Notes: generated by a model from the sequence alone, not told the origin. DNA of 64,000 nt from Actinosynnema pretiosum (GCF_024171695.1 NZ_JAMTCF010000016.1:165257-229256); one strand, 5' to 3'; positions 45,953-55,687 are shown, numbered from the stretch's first letter. Numbers and translations are program-made.

Positions 45953-46560
45953 CTAAGTGGCTGTTTGGGAAGTGTTGGCGAGTTGAGCTCTGTGGTGCGA
46001 GGACAGAGGAACTCCTGGTAGATCGGGTGTTGTCTAGGCATTCGCTCCACTGGGAGTTCCGTTGTTATCCTGCCCGATCCCGGCGGGAGCTGTCACCGGC
46101 GACACCCAGTGTTGCCGCCTGGCGGCCACCCACCGACCTGCCGTTCGGCAACGTCGCCACCCGACAGATCTGACCGACGCCCAGTGGGCGGTGATCGACC
46201 CGCTGCTGTCCGACCCGCCCTGGCTTTCCGGGCGGGGCGGCCGTCCGGAGAAGCATTGTCGACGCCTGGTCGTGGACGCGATCCTGTACACGGTCGACAA
46301 CGGCATCAAGTGGCGCGCCCTGCCCACCGACTTCCCGCCCTGGAACACCGTCTACCAGCGCTTCGCCGCCTGAGAGTCGGCAGGTGTGAGTCAACGCCTG
46401 CTCGACACCGTCCGCGACCGGGCGCGCTCGAGGGCCGGGCACGTGGTGGCGCCTTCAGCCGGGGTGATCGACTCCCAGTCGCTGCGCGCCGCCCCGACCG
46501 TCGGCCGCGACAGCCGGGGATGGAACAGCGCCAAGAAGGTCCAAGGGCGCGAACGCCACA
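45953..46560 (+). pseudogene. IS5-family transposase copy, truncated
   Basis: Begins with an IS end (AAGTGGCTGTTTGGGAA) that matches the complement of 34425-34440. Then HPTDLTDAQWAVIDPLLSDP, KHCRRLVVDAILYTVDNGIK, FPPWNTVYQRFAA, a TGA, SQRLLDTVRDRARSRAGH and IDSQSLRAAPTVGRDSRG in two frames. It is cut at about 46560 by the IS110 mosaic. The 130 bases before it, after the SARP stop, are non-coding. Confidence 0.8.
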
Positions 46561-47106
46561 TCTGCCCTGGCGCATCGGGCGCTGCTCGGCAGTGCGCCGG
46601 GCGAACACCCGCACCCGGTGCCCGCCCACCAGCAGCAGCCGGTTGCGGGACTCGGTCAGCACCTCGACCCGGTGCGCGGTGCGGCGCAGGGCCCTCGGCC
46701 TCGGCGATGTCGGTGGGGCCGCAGCAACGGGACAGGAGTTCCAACACCGCCGGGTGGGCGATGCGCGGGCCGATGGCGCGTTCGAGTGCGGGGGGCGCCG
46801 GTGAGCAGGCCGCGGATGCGGTTGGCGATGCGGGTGGCCTCACTGGCCAGGTCGTCGTCGAAGCCGACGAGCACGTCCAGCTCCGCCAGGGCCTCGTCGC
46901 CGAGGTCGACAGGGCGCAGGGTGTGCGGAGGGCGGCGTCGGCGTCGGCGATGACGAAGGCGTTGCGGGCGTCGGTCTCGGCCCGACCGGGGGAGAGGTCG
47001 GCGATCCGGCGCATGGCCAGACCGGGCAGGTAGGCCACCGTGGGACCGGCCGCGCGGGCCACCGCGACCGGCAGCGCCGATCGTGGCGGGCTGGTCGAGC
47101 ACACCA
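46561..47106 (-). pseudogene. IS110-family transposase mosaic, copy A
   Basis: Encodes VAYLPGLAMRRIADLSPGR, ETDARNAFVIADAD and ERAIGPRIAHPAVLELLSRC (IS110 RuvC-like domain and linker) on the minus strand, with frame breaks. The last ~150 bases (from 46561) match copy B at 53.2 kb exactly in extent. The 5' part is missing where the IS701 element inserted. Confidence 0.8.
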
Positions 47107-47110
47107 CTAG

Positions 47111-48561
47111 TAGGGCTTTGTTAGGTTGGTCGAGAGCGTCCGGTGGTGGTGTGGTCTTCTTGCGGAGTGATGCCGGAGGAGATGGCCGAGGTGCGGCCGG
47201 TGATCGAGGGGTTCGCCGCGGAGGTGTTCGGCGGGTTCGCCCGTCGTGACCAGCGCGGGAAGGGCGAGCTGTACCTGCGTGGGCTGTTGTTGGACGGCAG
47301 GCGCAAGTCGATGCAGCCCATGGCGGAGCGTCTCGGTGTCGATCATCAGCAGTTGCAGCAGTTCGTCACGACCTCGACCTGGGATCACGTCGAGGTGAGG
47401 CGGCGGTTGGCGGTGTGGGCGGCGGGGTTCGTCGATCCGGACGCGTTGGCGATCGACGACACCGGCTTCCCCAAGGACGGAACATCGTCGCCGGGGGTGG
47501 CGCGGATGTACTGCGGGGCGTTGGGCAAGCGGGGCAACTGCCAGGTCGGGGTCAGCGTGCACGCGGTCACCGACTGGACCTCCGCGGCGGTGGACTGGCG
47601 GCTGTTCCTGCCCGAGTCCTGGGACGACCGCACAACCGACGACGAGTCGACAGCCGCACAGATCGTCCGGAAGCGGGCCCGCTGCGCGATCCCCGACCAG
47701 GTGCGGCACCGGGAGAAGTGGCGCCTGGCCCTGGACATGATCGACGAACTGCTGGGCTGGGGCATGCCCCGGCGGCCGGTGGTGGCCGACGCCGCCTACG
47801 GCGACAACACCGCATTCCGCCAAGGGCTGACCGACCGCGGCCTGACCTACGCGGTGGCGGTCTCGGCCTCCACCAGCCTGCACCCGGCCTCCTCGGTCCC
47901 GGTCCCGCCGACCTGGTCGGGCACCGGCCGCCCACCGACGAAGACGACCTACCCCGACAAGCCCGTCACCGCCAAAACGCTGGTCACCGAGGCCGGGCGC
48001 TCGGCGGGGCGGTTCGTCCTCTGGCGCCACGGCTCCCGCAAGAGCACGGCCAACCCGACCGCGACCATGCGCTCGCGCTTCCTGGCGCTGCGGGTGCGCC
48101 CGGCCAACCGCAACATCGTCCGCCACCCCGACGGCAGCCTGCCCGAGTGCTGGCTGCTGGCCGAATGGCCCACCGACGCACCCGAACCCACCGACTACTG
48201 GCTCTCCACCCTGCCCGCCGACATCCGCCTGCGGGACATGGTCAGGATCGCCAAGATGCGGTGGCGCGTCGAACACGACTACCGCGAACTGAAGGACGGC
48301 CTCGGCCTGGACCACTTCGAGGGCCGCTCATGGCTGGGCTGGCACCGCCACGTCACCCTCGCCTCGGTCGCCCAGGCGATCTGCACGAAGCTGCGCCGCA
48401 CCCCAAAAGCCCCTGCGCGGGACTGACCCTCTATGCCGTCCTGCGCGAACTTCAGGCATTACTCGCGGCCTGGACCGGTGTCTGCCACACCTGCCGACAA
48501 CCCGTCCAGGCCACAACCAACCCACAGAAACCACAGGTCAACAGCACCTAACAAAGCCCTA
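47111..48561 (+). mobile_element. intact IS701-family insertion sequence
   Basis: A 1451-base element with inverted ends TAGGGCTTTGTTAGG / CCTAACAAAGCCCTA and CTAG on both sides (47107-47110 and 48562-48565). It lies between the IS110 mosaic and a truncated regulator. Confidence 0.92.
47170..48426 (+). CDS. IS701-family transposase, intact
   Basis: A 418-residue DDE transposase: RRDQRGKGELYLRGLLLDGR, the first catalytic block DALAIDDTGFPKDG, then RRPVVADAAYGDNTAFRQG (second Asp) and WRVEHDYRELKDGLGLDHF (Glu). The ATG at 47170 gives the usual MPEEM-type N-terminus; an upstream GTG at 47143 is in frame. No frame defect, so it may be mobile and could mobilise the defective relative at 31 kb. 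Confidence 0.9.
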   Translation: MPEEMAEVRPVIEGFAAEVFGGFARRDQRGKGELYLRGLLLDGRRKSMQPMAERLGVDHQQLQQFVTTSTWDHVEVRRRLAVWAAGFVDPDALAIDDTGFPKDGTSSPGVARMYCGALGKRGNCQVGVSVHAVTDWTSAAVDWRLFLPESWDDRTTDDESTAAQIVRKRARCAIPDQVRHREKWRLALDMIDELLGWGMPRRPVVADAAYGDNTAFRQGLTDRGLTYAVAVSASTSLHPASSVPVPPTWSGTGRPPTKTTYPDKPVTAKTLVTEAGRSAGRFVLWRHGSRKSTANPTATMRSRFLALRVRPANRNIVRHPDGSLPECWLLAEWPTDAPEPTDYWLSTLPADIRLRDMVRIAKMRWRVEHDYRELKDGLGLDHFEGRSWLGWHRHVTLASVAQAICTKLRRTPKAPARD

Positions 48562-48565
48562 CTAG

Positions 48566-49491
48566 CCGACTTCTTCGCCGCCACGCTCACGAACCTGCGC
48601 GACCTGGACGACGCGGAAGGCGGCGGCGCCCTGACCCACGCCCGCGCCCAATTCGCGCTCCTGGCCGAGCACGTGCACCGCGACAGCTACACCGACACCG
48701 CCACCGGTAAGCGCACCGTGCACCTGTGGGCGCAGATGGCCGCCACCGTCGGCTGGATGGCCATGGACGCCGGACACCTCGGCCTGGCCCAGCGCTACTG
48801 GCTCACCGGACTGCGCGCAGCCCACCACACCGCCGACCCCGCCCTGGGCTCACACCTCTACGGCTGCCTGGCCTACCAGGCCATCGCCCGCGACCGACTC
48901 CGCGACGCCCTCGCGATGACCAACGCCGCCATCACCACCGCCCGCACCGCACCACCGGCCACCCGCGCGCTGGCCGCCGCCCGCCACGCCCACGTCCACG
49001 CCGCCCTCGGCGACCTGCACGGCCTGCACCGCTCCACCGACGAGGCCCACACCCACCTCGACCACCCCGACGCCCTGACCACCCGGCCGCCCTGGCTGTA
49101 CTGGATGAGCGACCTGCGCGTGGTCACCGGCCAAAGCATGATCATCGCCGGATTCGCCGACAGCACCCCCGACCGCCGCCGCACCGAACTGCTCACCGCC
49201 GCGACCCCGCTCATCGGCGGCTGGCTGGGCCCCCACGCGGAGCACACCCGCGACCGCGACGGCCTGCTCCACGGCGCCTGGCTGGCCCGCTCCTACCTGC
49301 GCCAGGACGAACTCGAGCAGGCGCTGGTCACCACCAGGTCACTACTACCGCAGGCCGCGACCGTCCGTTCCACCTGGAACCACAGCATTCTCGAAGCCCT
49401 CGCCACCGACCTCGACACCAGCCGCCTGCGTCGCCACAGCGAGGCGCGCCAGGCCAGTAGTGCTCTGCGGGCGGCGCTACCGGCTAAGTGA
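48566..49491 (+). pseudogene. C-terminal TPR part of an XRE-type regulator
   Basis: About 308 residues of the helical ligand/TPR region common behind XRE HTH domains in actinomycetes (RAQFALLAEHVHRDSYTD, GWMAMDAGHLGLAQRYWLTG, RSYLRQDELEQALVTTRSLL). The N-terminal DNA-binding domain is missing; the sequence begins directly at the IS701 target duplication, so insertion or an associated deletion destroyed it. Confidence 0.75.
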
Positions 49492-49953
49492 GCGCATCAA
49501 CCCCGGAGGGACCTGCTCGCCGCCTACGAGCACGCCCTCGGCCACCCCGTCACCACCCCACACGAGCACGACAACGTCACTACCTTCACCGAGATCGCCC
49601 CACAGCAAGGGGAAAAAGACGACTCGATGAGACGCGCCTTCACCGCGGCCCTGGCAGCCGTCGCCACAGGCGGGCGGCTCCGGGAGCCGGTCGAGCGGAT
49701 GCCGGCCGGGATCAGCCCCACACCACCGCCGGGCCGGGGGCGAGACCGAGATCGTCCAGGTGCAGCGCCTGGAGCGGATGCGCACCAGCTCGGACCTGGA
49801 GACCGGCGGCGTGGGAGAGCAAGGCCGCGCGTGCAGGATGCGCGACTGCCTGGCCGAACGCGCCAAGTCCGGGGAGAACTGCCAGGAGTTGCTGGACGCG
49901 ATCCCGGCCGTCGTCGTCGACCCCGTGGTGCCGGACGAGGACGTCGGGGCCTG
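49492..49953 (+). pseudogene. degenerate fragments of a second XRE-type regulator
   Basis: AYEHALGHPVTTPHEHDN followed by MRRAFTAALAAVATGG resembles the junction of an XRE HTH and its C-terminal domain; further frames give short unrelated pieces (VQRLERMRTSSDLETGG; ENCQELLDAIPAVVVDPV). No intact gene can be built. Confidence 0.4.
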
Positions 49954-49966
49954 ATCGGTGGGTACG

Positions 49967-50530
49967 CTATTCGAGCAATGTCGCGGTGATCGCGGCGACG
50001 GCGGTCACGACCGCGTGGCGGTGGCGGGCGCGACGCGCGGTCTCATCCTGCTCTCCCGGGGTGCGGACAGCCGGCGGGGTGAGGTTCCACGCCTGCGCGG
50101 CAGCGAGCACGAGCATCAGGGCGTCCATCGCGGTCTCCGCGCTCACGCCGTAGGCATCGACGACAGCCTGCGCCTTGCCCTGGTGCGCCTGGGCCTCCTC
50201 GGGGAACACCTCCGGGCGTTCGAGCGTCTTCCAGAGGGTGAGGCGCTGGAGCCCGGCATCGTTGGTGATCTCGTCGAACAGTGCGCCCGCGTAGGCGGGC
50301 AGATCCCGCGCGTCCATCGGGACGGCGTCGGCCAGCACCGTGTAGCGCTGGGCGAGCACCGCGTCGAACAGCGCCTCCTTGGACCCGAAGTACGCGTAGA
50401 TGGCCTGCTTATTGACCGTCGCGGCGGAGGCGATGCGGTCCACGCGCGCCCCGGCGAAGCCCTTCTCGGCGAACTCGTCGTGGGCTGCGGCGAGCAGGCG
50501 GGCGCGGGTGGCTGTCGAGTCGTAGGACAT
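49967..50530 (-). CDS. TetR-family repressor
   Basis: A 187-residue TetR regulator: ARLLAAAHDEFAEKGFAGAR and ATVNKQAIYAYFGSKEALF form the HTH, followed by an all-helical ligand domain. The ATG at 50530 gives the normal N-terminus; an in-frame start 21 bases upstream would put extra residues over the operator. It is divergent from the SDR gene, with two operator-like palindromes between them, so it most likely represses the SDR gene and itself. Confidence 0.9.
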   Translation of the reverse strand: MSYDSTATRARLLAAAHDEFAEKGFAGARVDRIASAATVNKQAIYAYFGSKEALFDAVLAQRYTVLADAVPMDARDLPAYAGALFDEITNDAGLQRLTLWKTLERPEVFPEEAQAHQGKAQAVVDAYGVSAETAMDALMLVLAAAQAWNLTPPAVRTPGEQDETARRARHRHAVVTAVAAITATLLE

Positions 50531-50549
50531 CGCCGCCAAGAGTAAACCC

Positions 50550-50561
50550 AACTAGATGGTT
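50550..50561. promoter_or_regulatory. TetR operator half-perfect palindrome O1
   Basis: AACTAGATGGTT, an imperfect palindrome with one mismatch, just upstream of the tetR start. It is the near-copy of O2. Confidence 0.7.
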
Positions 50562-50590
50562 GAAAAACCCGCCGAGCCGCCCTAGGTTTA

Positions 50591-50602
50591 AACCATCTGG
50601 TT
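50591..50602. promoter_or_regulatory. TetR operator perfect palindrome O2
   Basis: AACCATCTGGTT (AACCA-TC-TGGTT) lies 24 bases before the SDR start. Spacing from O1 is 41 bases centre to centre, close to four helical turns. Confidence 0.75.
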
Positions 50603-50626
50603 GGATTATTTCTGGGAGCCCTCGCC

Positions 50627-51583
50627 ATGACCCTTGTCACCACCCCTTTCGACGCCACGAGCACGGCCGCGGACGTCGTGACCGGCGTCGACCTCACCGG
50701 CAAGCGCGCCGTCGTCACCGGCGGCGCCTCGGGCATCGGGCGTGAGACCGCCCGCGCGCTCGCCTCGGCAGGCGCCGAGGTCACCCTGGCCGTCCGCGAC
50801 ACCGCCGCAGGCACGGAGGTCGCGGCCGCGATCACCGCGGCCACCGGCAATCCGGCAGTCACGGCCGCGCCGCTCGACCTGGCAGACCTCGGCGGTGTCC
50901 AGGCGTTCGCGGACGCCTGGAACGGCCCACTCGACATCCTCGTCAACAACGCCGGCGTGATGGCGCTCCCGGCGCTCGAACGCGTCGACTCCGGCTGGGA
51001 GCGCCAGTTCGCCGTCAACCACCTCGGCTCGGCCGCGCTCACCCTCGGCCTGCACCGCGCGCTGGCCGTCGCCGACAGCGCCAGGGTCGTCAACGTCTCC
51101 TCCTCCGGGCATCTGATGGCGCCTGTCGACTTCGAGGACGTCAACTTCGAACACCGCCCCTACAGCCCCTACGGCGCCTACGGCCAGTCCAAGACCGCGA
51201 TGATCCTGTTCACGGTCGCCCTCGCCTCGCGGTGGGCGTCGGACGGCATCACCGTCAACGCCCTGCACCCCGGCGGGATCATGACCAACCTCCAGCGCCA
51301 TCTCGACGACGCCGGCCTGGCCGCCATCGGCGCCAAGGACGCCGACGGCACCACGCTCGCCGTCCCGCCCGGCTGGAAAACCGTCGAGCAGGGCGCCGCG
51401 ACGTCGGTGCTGCTGGCCGCCTCACCACTGGTCGCCGGTATCACCGGCCGCTACTTCGAGGACGCGGCCGAGGCCGCGCCCTCGCCGGACGGTGACCCGT
51501 TCAAGCCCGGCGTGGCCGACTACGCGCTCGACCGCGAACTGGCCGACCGGCTCTTCGCCCTCACCCTCGCGGCGCTGAGCTGA
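50627..51583 (+). CDS. short-chain dehydrogenase/reductase
   Basis: A 318-residue classical/extended SDR of the retinol-dehydrogenase-like group: TGGASGIGRETA for NAD(P), NNAGVMALP, VNVSSSGH with the catalytic Ser region, and YGAYGQSK (Y-x-x-x-K). Substrate unknown. Divergent from and probably controlled by the TetR protein; such TetR/SDR pairs usually answer small toxic carbonyls or phenolics. Confidence 0.92.
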   Translation: MTLVTTPFDATSTAADVVTGVDLTGKRAVVTGGASGIGRETARALASAGAEVTLAVRDTAAGTEVAAAITAATGNPAVTAAPLDLADLGGVQAFADAWNGPLDILVNNAGVMALPALERVDSGWERQFAVNHLGSAALTLGLHRALAVADSARVVNVSSSGHLMAPVDFEDVNFEHRPYSPYGAYGQSKTAMILFTVALASRWASDGITVNALHPGGIMTNLQRHLDDAGLAAIGAKDADGTTLAVPPGWKTVEQGAATSVLLAASPLVAGITGRYFEDAAEAAPSPDGDPFKPGVADYALDRELADRLFALTLAALS

Positions 51584-51679
51584 GACGTGTCCCGCGTAGG
51601 CAGGTGACAGCTCCCGCGCCGATGCCGGGTGCTCCGCCCGCCTCCGGTATTGGTGTTCTCCGGACGGTCGCATCGCGCC

Positions 51680-51905
51680 GCATCAGCGTGGCCAGCCGCC
51701 CGGCGAACACCTCGGCCAGCAGGAAGGAGTAGCGGCCGAGCAGGTTGACGTGGTGGCGCACGAACGGCGACAACCTGGCGGCGTCCTCCTCGCGCACCTC
51801 GTGCCCGGCCGCGCGCAGTTCGGTGATCGCGGCGTCGAGGTAGCGGGGGTGAACAGCACGATCGCGTTCAGGACCAGGCCCAGAACGCCGAGCCGGTCCT
51901 CCATA
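51680..51905 (-). pseudogene. Tn3-family transposase C-terminal scrap
   Basis: Two frames give EDRLGVLGLVLNAIVLFTP, then HEVREEDAARLSPFVRHHVN and LLGRYSFLLAEVF, the conserved end of Tn3 transposases. The shift is near 51850. Nothing else of the transposon is present. Confidence 0.8.
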
Positions 51906-51983
51906 TTCGGAGTGAGGGCCGGTGCAGCGGACGGGCTGCGGGCAGGCGCTGTGCCGCGCCTGCCCGCGGCCCCGTCGCTCAGC

Positions 51984-52346
51984 TCACATCCAGTCCGGGG
52001 AAGCGATGCCGTTGTAGGCGTTCCACGCCAGGCAGAAGGCCCGTGACTCCGGGCCGACGTGGTGCCAGACCAGCTTCAGGTCGAAGCCGAGGTCCCAGGC
52101 GTTGAGCAGCGCCTCGAAGAAGCCGGTGGTCACCGACGTGCTCTCGTTCCTGGCGCCGTGCACTACCACCCGTTCCAGCAGGGCGAACAGGTCCGCCCGC
52201 TGCTGCTCGGTCAGCGCGTCCACGTCGTCGGTGAGCGCCCTGCCGAGGTAGGCGAGGCGTATCATGAGCGGCTCGTCCTGGTCTCCGGTGTCCAGTGGGC
52301 CGATCGTCTGCCGCAGCTCCGCCCACCAGACCGGCTCCATTGTCAT
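51984..52346 (-). CDS. candidate immunity protein for the adjacent toxin tail
   Basis: A 120-residue acidic, soluble protein (WWAELRQTIGPLDTGDQDEP; LLERVVVHGARNESTSVTT; WHHVGPESRAFCLAWNAYNG). Its ATG overlaps the stop of the toxin remnant (ATGA), the usual arrangement for polymorphic toxin and immunity genes. I do not recognise a named immunity family. It is intact although the toxin is truncated, which fits retention for protection. Confidence 0.65.
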   Translation of the reverse strand: MTMEPVWWAELRQTIGPLDTGDQDEPLMIRLAYLGRALTDDVDALTEQQRADLFALLERVVVHGARNESTSVTTGFFEALLNAWDLGFDLKLVWHHVGPESRAFCLAWNAYNGIASPDWM

Positions 52347-53222
52347 TTTCCTTCCAATGCGTTGAGCAGGTCCTGCAAGACGTTCTGCGCGGCTCGGTAG
52401 TCGTGGGCTGAAGCAGGATCGGTACCCGCTGGCGGCTTGTCCTGCTTCTTGATCCACTTCTGAAGGGCGTCGGCATAGTTCTTCGCCTTGGTGATGTGGT
52501 CCCCGCCCTTGACCATCGGTCCGCCCCTGACCTCGAATCTAGCCGCTGCGACGGTGCTGCCGTTGCCGACTTTCGCACCGGGCCGCCAGAGGTCGTCGAA
52601 CAATCCCTTGAGCTTCGGGCCCTTGACGCTGGGCTTGCCCATCTCCGTGCGGAGGGTTTCGAGGAGCTGCTCGTGTAGCGCCCGGTTGTTCGGCAGCGTG
52701 CTTCGAGGGATCAGACTGACGAGCCGCTTGAGCGGCACGGCTGCAGCGCCAGCCACACCGGGTATCGGCAGTGGCGGGTTGAAGACGAAGAAAGGTTCGC
52801 GCTCATAGATCAGTTTGGCGAGGTCGGGGCCGCAGTCGCGCCAGAAGCTGTGGCAGAACGCGCCCAGCAACTGCTTCACGGCATCCGAGCGGTCTTCGAG
52901 GCCGCTCCAGTTTATGTCACCGCTGTTACGGCCAACCCAGTTATCGAACGACCGGCCTATCGACTGGCAGTCGAACTCCCCATGTTCGTGGGCAGTTGGT
53001 ACTCGTTCAGGTAGCAGACACCGTCGAACGACAGAATGACCGCGCCGTTGTCGAACTCCGCGAAGTTGTCGATACCGCTGCCAGGGCCCCCTTGCCCGGA
53101 ACCTGGTTGCGGCGCAGGGCGTCCTCCGCTTCCTGCTTCTCCTGGGAGGCCTTCAACGCGTCGGACGCCGCCGTGGCCGCTGCCTGCGCGTCCTTGTCCG
53201 ACGCCGTTGCCAGCGCCCTCGT
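52343..53222 (-). pseudogene. polymorphic toxin C-terminal region, truncated and frameshifted
   Basis: From 53222 downward: an Ala-rich linker (SDKDAQAAATAASDALKAS), NQVPGKG, then in another frame FAEFDNGAVILSFDGVCYLN, then CQSIGRSFDNWVGRNSGD and a toxin-like end with LFDDLWRPGAKVGNGSTVAA and ALQKWIKKQDK to LQDLLNALEGK. The two shifts lie at GGGGG (about 53090) and near 52995. The 5' part is cut off at the IS110 mosaic. The LFDDLWRPGA-type end is common at the C-terminus of actinobacterial contact/secreted toxins; its activity is unknown to me. Confidence 0.7.
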
Positions 53223-53920
53223 CGCATCGGGCGCTGCTCGGCGGTGCGCCGGGCGAACACCCGCACCCGGCGCCCGCCCACCAGTAGCAGCCGGTTGCGG
53301 GACTCGGTCAGCACCTCGACCCGGTGCGCGGTGCGGCGCAGGGCCTGGGCTTGGCGATGCCGGTGGGGCCGCCGCAACGGGACAGGAGCTCCAACACCGC
53401 CGGGTGGGCGATGCGCGGGCCGATGGCGCGTTCGAGTGCGGGGTGGACGCCGGTGAGCAGGCCGCGGATGCGGTTGGCGATGCGGGTGGCCTCGCCGGCT
53501 AGGTCGTCGTCGAAGCCGACGAGCACGTCCAGCTCCGCCAGGGCCTCGTCGCTGACGTCGACCGGGCGCAGGGTGTGCGGCAGGCCGCGGGCGGCGTCAG
53601 CGATGACGAAGGCGTCGCGTGCGTCGGTCTCGGCCCGGCCGGGGTAGGGGTCGGCGATCCGGCGCATGGCCAGACCGGGCAGGTAGGCCACGCGGGCCAT
53701 GGGCCACCGCGACCGGCAGCGCGCCGATCGTGGCGGGCTGGTCGAGCACCACCAGCAGCGGCCCGTGGACGGCGAGCTTGTCGAACAGGGCCCGCAGCCT
53801 CGGTTCGCTGTTGGGCAGGGGCGCGTCGTGCAGCCGCTTTCCGGCGGGTTCCAGGCCCACCGCGTGGTGCTCGCCCTTGCCCACGTCCAGGCCTGGGAAC
53901 ACCTGGTAACCGCTGTTCAC
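53223..53920 (-). pseudogene. IS110-family transposase mosaic, copy B
   Basis: The N-terminus from the ATG at 53920 has FPGLDVGKGEHHAVGLE (RuvC-like Asp of IS110) and VVLDQPATIGALPVAVA; a frame break near 53695 precedes YLPGLAMRRIADPYPGRAET and FVIADAARGLPHTL to ELLSRCGGP. The final ~150 bases continue as VEVLTESRNRLLLVGGRR in another frame, which I do not recognise as IS110. The C-terminal serine (transposase_20) domain is missing. Confidence 0.8.
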
Positions 53921-54169
53921 AGGTCATGCCGTTCGTTCGTCGCGGGTGGCCGCCGGGTGGGCGTCGCAGGCCGGCACCCACGTTACGACGAGACCTGCCC
54001 AGGGGTGGCCGTGTCCCTGTCAGCGGTCCGGCGATGCCACCGACTCCGGTGACACCCCCCGGATCGTGCCTTCGACTGGGGGCGTCAGTCATGCCGGACC
54101 CGGCGACCACAACTCCTTGATCAGGAGCTACGAAAAAGGCAATGGGGCACGTGCACCGCCCCCGAAGCC
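53921..54169. other. non-coding gap
   Basis: About 250 bases between the IS110 mosaic and the nuclease toxin gene; no supportable gene or repeat. Confidence 0.45.
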
Positions 54170-55687
54170 CTAACCGTCGACGTCCATGGGAGAGCCAGCC
54201 CGTTGGGGCTTCAGCCGTTCGTGCGTCAACCTCAGCTGGTTCCGCACCTGCATGTGCAGGCTCTTGAACTCCAGCTCGCTGATGGTGCCGCGATTCGCGT
54301 CCATGACCTGCCGGTGCACGAGCTCCTTCCGCGGCCTGTCCCGCACGGGACCCGCGCTCGGGTCCTTGTCGACCACGTCGATGGTGAAGCTGATCCAGTC
54401 GGCCTTGTTGTAGCGACCGCCGGGAATCCCGGAGACGTCCTGCGCCTCGACCTGCTCCAGGATCGCCTCGACGTTCAGCCGTATCGCGCACCCGATCCCG
54501 TCCATGCGCTGCCGGAAGTCGCGCAGCGCGGTCTCCATGGCCAGCTGCTCGGTGTTGACCGCGTTGGTACCGACCACCAGGTTCTGGAACTGGCTGGGGC
54601 CGCCGTCGCCGTCGCCGATGAGGTGGCACCACTCGTGCGAGGCGAGCCGGCCGCCGCCCCCGCCGCGACCGGTGTCCGGCATGGTGGCGTGCGCCTGGAC
54701 GCCGCCCATCGCCGCGGCCGTGCCGCGGCGGGCGTCCTGCCGGGTCACGGTGGGGTTCATGCTCACGCCCACCTGGTCGCGCGTCCGGCCCCCGGTCCTG
54801 GCCTGCTGCGCCAGCGCGTCGTAATCAGCCGGGAGCAGGAAGCGGCGGTCGTCCTTGCGCCTGCCGTCCCGGTGCGTGAAGTTCGGGTCCGTGGCGCCGC
54901 GCGTGTAGAAGAGGAACGGTTGGGTCGGGTCGCTGGGCAGCTGCACGAGCCAGTCGTGGCCCGCGTTGTCGACCTGGTCCTCCTTCTTCAGACCGCGTGC
55001 CTTGGCCAGCTCCTCCATGCCCTTGTCGCGCCCGAGCGTGCCGAAGTCGGGTTGGCAGGCCGGGTTGACCGCCCAGTAGTCCCCGAACCGGTAGGGCCGC
55101 CCCATCGAGACGCCCTTCGACCCCTTGGGCACCCTCTTGACGACCTGGAACGGCTGCTCCAGGTCGATCAGGGTGCCGGAAGTCGACGCCGACGGGTCGT
55201 TGATCAGTTGCACCGTGTAGACGAAGAACGAGGTCTGGTACTCGACCTCCCAGGTGGTCACCAGGCGGTCCCGGCGTCCGCCGACGCGGGGCAGGCTCAG
55301 CTTCCGCTCGACGCGCAGCGCGTCCACCACGTTCCCGCCGCGCCTGCCCGCGTGGGCGGCGGGCAGTGCGCCGACGACGTTGCCGTCCTGGTCGAACTCC
55401 TCGTTCGGCACCCACATCGCGGGCAGGTTGTCGAGCTGGTTCACCTGTGCTTCGAGGGTCTGGTGCGGCACGCGCTGCACCGGCGGCACGCTCGCCTGCG
55501 CTCGCGAGCCCTGCCGCCGGGATTCGACGAGGCGGGACGCTGCGGCGTTGCCGAGGGTGCGTTGCAGGTGCAGGACGTCGTGCCGCCCCCAGGGCGCGTC
55601 CGGGGCCAGCTGGCCGGGGATCGGCACCGCGCCCCGGCGCGACCGAGGTCCCTGCGGGGCTGCCGGGTCGTGCTCCTGTGCGCGCAT
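54170..55687 (-). CDS. nuclease toxin with injection-system-cargo-like N-terminus
   Basis: A 505-residue protein. The N-terminus (MRAQEHDPAAPQGPRS, then LHLQRTLGNAAASRLVESR) matches the leader typical of actinomycete proteins linked to extracellular contractile injection systems. The middle (residues 110-330) is a soluble domain rich in KGSKGVSMGRPYRFGDYW-type blocks. Residues about 390-430 hold a nuclease-like motif: LASHEWCHLIGDGDGGPSQF, then NLVVGTNAVNTEQLAMETAL, resembling HNH/DNA-RNA endonucleases with H-x3-H. The ATG at 55687 follows GGATGTGGAG; the upstream frame is Arg/Pro-rich and non-coding. No sheath, tube or baseplate genes are in the window. It would be a cargo nuclease acting in a target cell; loading is inferred from the leader only. 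Confidence 0.75.
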   Translation of the reverse strand: MRAQEHDPAAPQGPRSRRGAVPIPGQLAPDAPWGRHDVLHLQRTLGNAAASRLVESRRQGSRAQASVPPVQRVPHQTLEAQVNQLDNLPAMWVPNEEFDQDGNVVGALPAAHAGRRGGNVVDALRVERKLSLPRVGGRRDRLVTTWEVEYQTSFFVYTVQLINDPSASTSGTLIDLEQPFQVVKRVPKGSKGVSMGRPYRFGDYWAVNPACQPDFGTLGRDKGMEELAKARGLKKEDQVDNAGHDWLVQLPSDPTQPFLFYTRGATDPNFTHRDGRRKDDRRFLLPADYDALAQQARTGGRTRDQVGVSMNPTVTRQDARRGTAAAMGGVQAHATMPDTGRGGGGGRLASHEWCHLIGDGDGGPSQFQNLVVGTNAVNTEQLAMETALRDFRQRMDGIGCAIRLNVEAILEQVEAQDVSGIPGGRYNKADWISFTIDVVDKDPSAGPVRDRPRKELVHRQVMDANRGTISELEFKSLHMQVRNQLRLTHERLKPQRAGSPMDVDG

